Of a stretch of 64,000 nt of DNA, positions 61,219 to 64,000 are shown in pieces; the first letter of the stretch is position 1, and each line of letters opens with the position of its first letter. The stretch is from Desulfatibacillum sp. (GTDB lineage: Bacteria > Desulfobacterota > Desulfobacteria > Desulfobacterales > Desulfatibacillaceae). The stretch spans positions 1 to 64,000 of the forward strand of contig JAEINP010000005.1 in NCBI GenBank assembly GCA_016342355.1, given 5' to 3'. Both the position numbers and the translations under genes were made by a program. A model generated the notes under the pieces. The model worked only from the letters and a program-made list of their open reading frames with translations. It was not told the origin of the DNA and made no database searches.

Positions 61219-61247
61219 TTGACAGGGGCTGGATTTCTTATCATAAA
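61219..61247 (+). promoter_or_regulatory. Sigma-70 promoter of the B12 riboswitch transcript
   Basis: Perfect TTGACA (61219-61224), 17-base spacer, then CATAAA (61242-61247), 4/6 match to TATAAT. A start site near 61254 fits the 5' end of the cobalamin riboswitch. Confidence 0.55.
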
Positions 61248-61265
61248 TAGCGGGTAAAATATAAT

Positions 61266-61437
61266 GTGTCCGGGAGCCCGCATGGGCGCCGGGGAAGACG
61301 GTGTAAAACCGTCGTGGTCCCGCCGCTGTGAATGGGGACGAAAACCGCATAAAGCCACTGCCTGCCGCAAGGCGGACGGGAAGGCGCGGCCAGTAGGATG
61401 ATCCATAAGCCAGAAGACCCGCCCGGGCATGATTCTC
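61266..61437 (+). promoter_or_regulatory. Cobalamin (B12) riboswitch
   Basis: Aptamer elements are visible in order: GGGGAAGACGGTG, GTGGTCCCGCCGCTGTGA, GGGGACGAAAA, CATAAAGCCACTG, then GCCAGAAGACCCGCC (the B12-box-like end) at about 61409-61423. These are the conserved loops and box of adenosylcobalamin riboswitches. It is followed by a terminator and antiterminator in front of btuF. Regulation: B12 present should favour the terminator and stop expression. Confidence 0.93.
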
Positions 61438-61487
61438 CAAGGTTCGCGAGGCAACGGACAAGGGGATGGCGGCGCGTTATGCGCCCT

Positions 61488-61547
61488 ATTAAGGATGAAG
61501 AAGCAGGGTGCAATCCTTAAGCCTATTGATGGCTTAAGGATTTTTTT
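61488..61547 (+). terminator. Riboswitch expression platform: antiterminator and intrinsic terminator
   Basis: Terminator: 12-bp stem 61512-61523 with 61531-61542, then seven T residues (61541-61547), ending 15 bases before the btuF start. Antiterminator: TTAAGGAT (61489-61496) can pair with ATCCTTAA (61513-61520), which would destroy the terminator stem. The two structures exclude each other, as expected for transcription control by the upstream aptamer. Confidence 0.88.
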
Positions 61548-61561
61548 ATGGAGGTTGGCGC

Positions 61562-62452
61562 ATGCCTGTCTATGCAAAGCATTTTTTAGCGGCTTGGATT
61601 TTTGCCTGGGTCGCTGTCTTTCCTTCATTATCCCGGGCCCAGCCGCCTGTATCGCACTATTCCCGGATTATTTCCCTGGGCCCCAGCGTGACCGAAACCC
61701 TTTTTGCCCTGGGGTGCGGAGATCTGGTGGTGGGGGTGTCGGATTATTGCGTCTACCCCCCCGAGGCCCTGGAAAAACCCAGGGTAGGAGGGTTGCTTAA
61801 TCCCAACCTGGAGCGCTACGCCGCCTTGCAGCCCGATTTGGTCATCTTCAGGGGCGCCCTGGACAAAGTAAAGGATTATTGTCTGTCCCGGAATGTTGAT
61901 GTCATGGAAACCGAGATGGACAGCATCAAAGGTATTTCAGATACCATTGCATTACTGGGTGCGACTTTGGGAAAAGAGAACCGGGCCAAAAACCTTATCC
62001 GATCCATGGAAACGGAATTGGCTGAGGTGAGGGCTGAAGTCGCCGGATTGCCCAGGCCCAGGGTTTTTTTGTGCGTGGGAAGAACCCCCGGTGGGCTTTC
62101 CAGTGTTTTTACCTGTTCCAAAACAAGCTTTGTCAGCCAGGTTCTAAACATTGCTGGAGGAGATAATGTTTTTGCCGACATTCCCACAGCCTATCCGGAA
62201 ATATCCAAGGAAAGCCTCATGCGCCAAGCTCCTGACATCATATTGGAAATGCGTCCGGCAGAAGACCTTTCCCCCTCGCAAATCGAACGTCTGCTGAGGG
62301 AGTGGGATGCTTTACGGACTCTTCCCGCAGTAAAAAACAAACGGGTGTACGTGATGACCCAGGATTATCTCCTGGTGCCCGGACCCAGGGTAGGACAGGC
62401 TGCCCGGGCCATTGCCCGGACAATCCATTCTGCATCGGCCCAAGGGGAGTGA
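61562..62452 (+). CDS. btuF: Cobalamin ABC transporter periplasmic binding protein
   Basis: A 296-residue protein with signal MPVYAKHFLAAWIFAWVAVFPSLSRA, then the family motif HYSRIISLGPSVTETLFALGCGDLVVGVSDYCVYP. PRVGGLLNPNLERYAALQPDLVIF and CVGRTPGGLSSVFTCSKTSFVSQVLNIAGGDNVFAD follow. This is the type III (Fe/B12) binding-protein fold; placement behind a cobalamin riboswitch identifies the ligand. GGAGG precedes the ATG. Its stop overlaps the next start (TGATG), so btuF and btuD are translationally coupled. Confidence 0.92.
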   Translation: MPVYAKHFLAAWIFAWVAVFPSLSRAQPPVSHYSRIISLGPSVTETLFALGCGDLVVGVSDYCVYPPEALEKPRVGGLLNPNLERYAALQPDLVIFRGALDKVKDYCLSRNVDVMETEMDSIKGISDTIALLGATLGKENRAKNLIRSMETELAEVRAEVAGLPRPRVFLCVGRTPGGLSSVFTCSKTSFVSQVLNIAGGDNVFADIPTAYPEISKESLMRQAPDIILEMRPAEDLSPSQIERLLREWDALRTLPAVKNKRVYVMTQDYLLVPGPRVGQAARAIARTIHSASAQGE

Positions 62453-63273
62453 TGGCTATCATGGCGCAAGACCTCCTTAAACTCAGCAAGGTAACCTTTC
62501 GGTACCCGGACAACCCGTGGAAGCTGGACCAATGCTCCCTATCCTTGAAGGCCGGGGAAATCAAGGCAATCATAGGCCCCAACGGGTCCGGCAAAAGTAC
62601 CTTGCTTAAGCTGGCGGCCCATGTGATTAAACCCGGATCAGGAACCATCTTCCTGGACGGCAGGGAAATAACCACCATCTCCAATCGCCAACGCGCCCGG
62701 GTCCTGGGATACCTGCCACAGCATGTACAGACCCATTTGGACTATACCGTGGGGGAAGTGGTCTCCATGGGGCGGTTCGCCAGGCTAAGGGGGGCAGGAT
62801 TTTTGGACGCAGGAGATCTTGCCATTGTGGAAAAATGCCTGGAACAAACCCGAACCAGTCATTTGAAAGACCGCTCCTTTTCCAACCTGTCGGGCGGAGA
62901 AAGGCAGCGGGTGGTTTTGGCCTCTGTCCTGGCCCAGGAACCCAGGGTCCTGTTGTTGGACGAACCCACCAGCGCCATGGACATGCACCACGAGGTGAGT
63001 TTTTTCCACTTGTTGACCGGTCTGGTGCGGGAAGGCATGGCCGTGGGGGTGGTCACCCACGATTTGAACATCGCCTCGGTATTCGCCCACGCCCTGACTT
63101 TGATGCATGACGGCGTGATCGTGGAGGAAGGACCTCCCAAGCAGATAATCACCGCAAAGGTTCTACGGGAAGCCTATGGCCCGGGGATCGAGGTGGTGGA
63201 GCATCCCACCATGGACACTCCAATGGTCTTTCCATCCCCGAAAGAATCCATGGGAAGCAGGGAGAATTCATGA
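62452..63273 (+). CDS. btuD: Cobalamin ABC transporter ATPase
   Basis: A 273-residue nucleotide-binding subunit: Walker A GPNGSGKST, Q-loop in LPQHVQTHL, signature LSGGERQRVVLA, Walker B VLLLDEPTSAMD and switch His in VVTHDLN. ATG 62452 overlaps the btuF stop; a longer frame from 62302 lies inside btuF. Together with BtuC and BtuF it imports corrinoids, downstream of the B12 riboswitch. Its stop overlaps the btuC start. Confidence 0.94.
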   Translation: MAIMAQDLLKLSKVTFRYPDNPWKLDQCSLSLKAGEIKAIIGPNGSGKSTLLKLAAHVIKPGSGTIFLDGREITTISNRQRARVLGYLPQHVQTHLDYTVGEVVSMGRFARLRGAGFLDAGDLAIVEKCLEQTRTSHLKDRSFSNLSGGERQRVVLASVLAQEPRVLLLDEPTSAMDMHHEVSFFHLLTGLVREGMAVGVVTHDLNIASVFAHALTLMHDGVIVEEGPPKQIITAKVLREAYGPGIEVVEHPTMDTPMVFPSPKESMGSRENS

Positions 63274-64000
63274 CCAAAATCCTTACTCCTCAACGTTTTT
63301 GGGCCATCATGGCAGCCTATGGTATAGGCGCGGCGGTCATTTTCATTACGGCCCCTTTTGTGGGGGGAGAGCATTTGAACATGGGCCAAGTCCTGAACAG
63401 CCTGGTCCATGGAACACCCAGCGTTGATGCGGATATTTTTCTGTATCATCGTCTGCCCAGGGTATTGTTGGGTTTTTTTGTAGGCGGGACATTAGGCGTG
63501 GTTGGAGCGGCGCTTCAGGTGGTTCTGAAAAACGTATTGGCCGAGCCCTACATCCTTGGTATTGCCGGGGGCGGGGCCGTGGGGGCTGTGGCGGCTATTT
63601 CCATACCTGGTTTGTTCTTTCATTTCGGCCCGTTTACCTCGATCCAATTCCTGAGCCTGGCAGGCTGCCTGTTTTGTATTGGCGGTTTGTATTGGCTGGC
63701 CCAGCGGCCATCGGGAATCTCAATGAATACCATTCTTTTGGCCGGAGTGACCTTTAATATTCTTTGCAGCGCGGCGATTTTATTGATACGTTATCTGGTG
63801 AACCCCCATCAATTGGTGGCGATGGACCGATGGATGATGGGAGGGCTGGACGTTGTGGGCTACGGGGATCTTATTTCCTTGCTCCCCTTTCTCATACCCG
63901 GACTGGTTATGGTGTTCATCCAGGCAAATTCCCTGAATCAGCTTGCCTTTGGAGAGGACATGGCCCACGGAAGGGGAGTGGATGTCCGGAACGTCCAGCG
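63270..64000 (+). CDS. btuC: Cobalamin ABC transporter permease (cut by the window end)
   Basis: First 243 residues of a FecCD/BtuC-family permease. The MTKILTPQRFWAIMAAYG start overlaps the btuD stop (ATGA). It shows hydrophobic helices and the family signature RLPRVLLGFFVGGTLGVVGAALQVVLKNVLAEPYILGIAGGG. It forms the inner-membrane pore for B12. The C-terminal third lies beyond base 64000. No internal stop or frameshift was seen in the visible part. Confidence 0.93.
   Translation, partial: MTKILTPQRFWAIMAAYGIGAAVIFITAPFVGGEHLNMGQVLNSLVHGTPSVDADIFLYHRLPRVLLGFFVGGTLGVVGAALQVVLKNVLAEPYILGIAGGGAVGAVAAISIPGLFFHFGPFTSIQFLSLAGCLFCIGGLYWLAQRPSGISMNTILLAGVTFNILCSAAILLIRYLVNPHQLVAMDRWMMGGLDVVGYGDLISLLPFLIPGLVMVFIQANSLNQLAFGEDMAHGRGVDVRNVQ

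Noticed and set aside
1-64000. tRNA, rRNA or CRISPR features
   Set aside because: No cloverleaf-like segments, rRNA stretches or regularly spaced repeats were seen in any intergenic region.

Overview
The window looks like a chromosomal segment of a free-living Gram-negative bacterium. It has moderate-to-high GC. It encodes outer-membrane proteins (a TonB-dependent receptor and a DUF1302-like barrel), Kdo8N sugar synthesis, HflKC, lipoproteins and many two-component or TetR regulators. The mix (ThrH in threonine synthesis, a WecA-like/CapD-like fusion, B12 uptake under a riboswitch, acyl-CoA ligase with TetR, RND export) fits a sulfate-reducing Desulfobacterota such as the Desulfobacteraceae. 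That assignment is inference from gene content, not from a marker gene. No rRNA, tRNA or CRISPR array was seen.

Layout, left to right. 0.4-2.8 kb: a double-receiver diguanylate cyclase, a dodecin and a SAM methyltransferase. 2.8-10 kb: a minus-strand uptake operon of TonB receptor, lipoprotein binding protein, OppB-type permease, an OppC permease fused to an OppD ATPase, and an OppF-type ATPase. Methyltransferase genes flank it on the other strand. 11-17.5 kb: phosphoesterase, gldA, tsaD, a lipid-carrier sugar transferase fusion and purM. 17.8-21 kb: an aminotransferase-hom-thrH operon for amino-acid synthesis. 21-27 kb: a DUF5989 peptide with an EPS-type winged-helix regulator, a universal stress protein, hflKC, a DUF721 protein and a TrmN6-like methyltransferase. 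27-31 kb: acyl-CoA ligase, its TetR regulator with a perfect palindromic operator, and a cysteine-rich unknown protein.

31-32.8 kb is an IS5-type insertion sequence. 32.8-43 kb is a glycogen operon: STAS protein, GH13_18 phosphorylase, a 1433-residue two-activity debranching enzyme of eukaryotic architecture, glgA and glgB. 43.1-49.2 kb carries kdnA-kdnB (8-amino-Kdo synthesis) followed by a 1243-residue GlmS-like protein, about twice normal size, with a buried catalytic Cys; this is the most unusual gene here. 49.2-55.5 kb is a TetR-RND-LolA-like-DUF1302 envelope export operon with its operator. 55.6-61 kb holds a DUF2284 protein, an alpha/beta hydrolase divergent from a TetR gene, and a hybrid histidine kinase. 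61.2 kb to the end is a cobalamin riboswitch with a visible terminator/antiterminator switch in front of btuF-btuD-btuC; btuC is cut by the window end.

Start codons were chosen by ribosome binding site and overlap with the upstream stop. Several differ from the longest reading frame, and these are noted in the entries.
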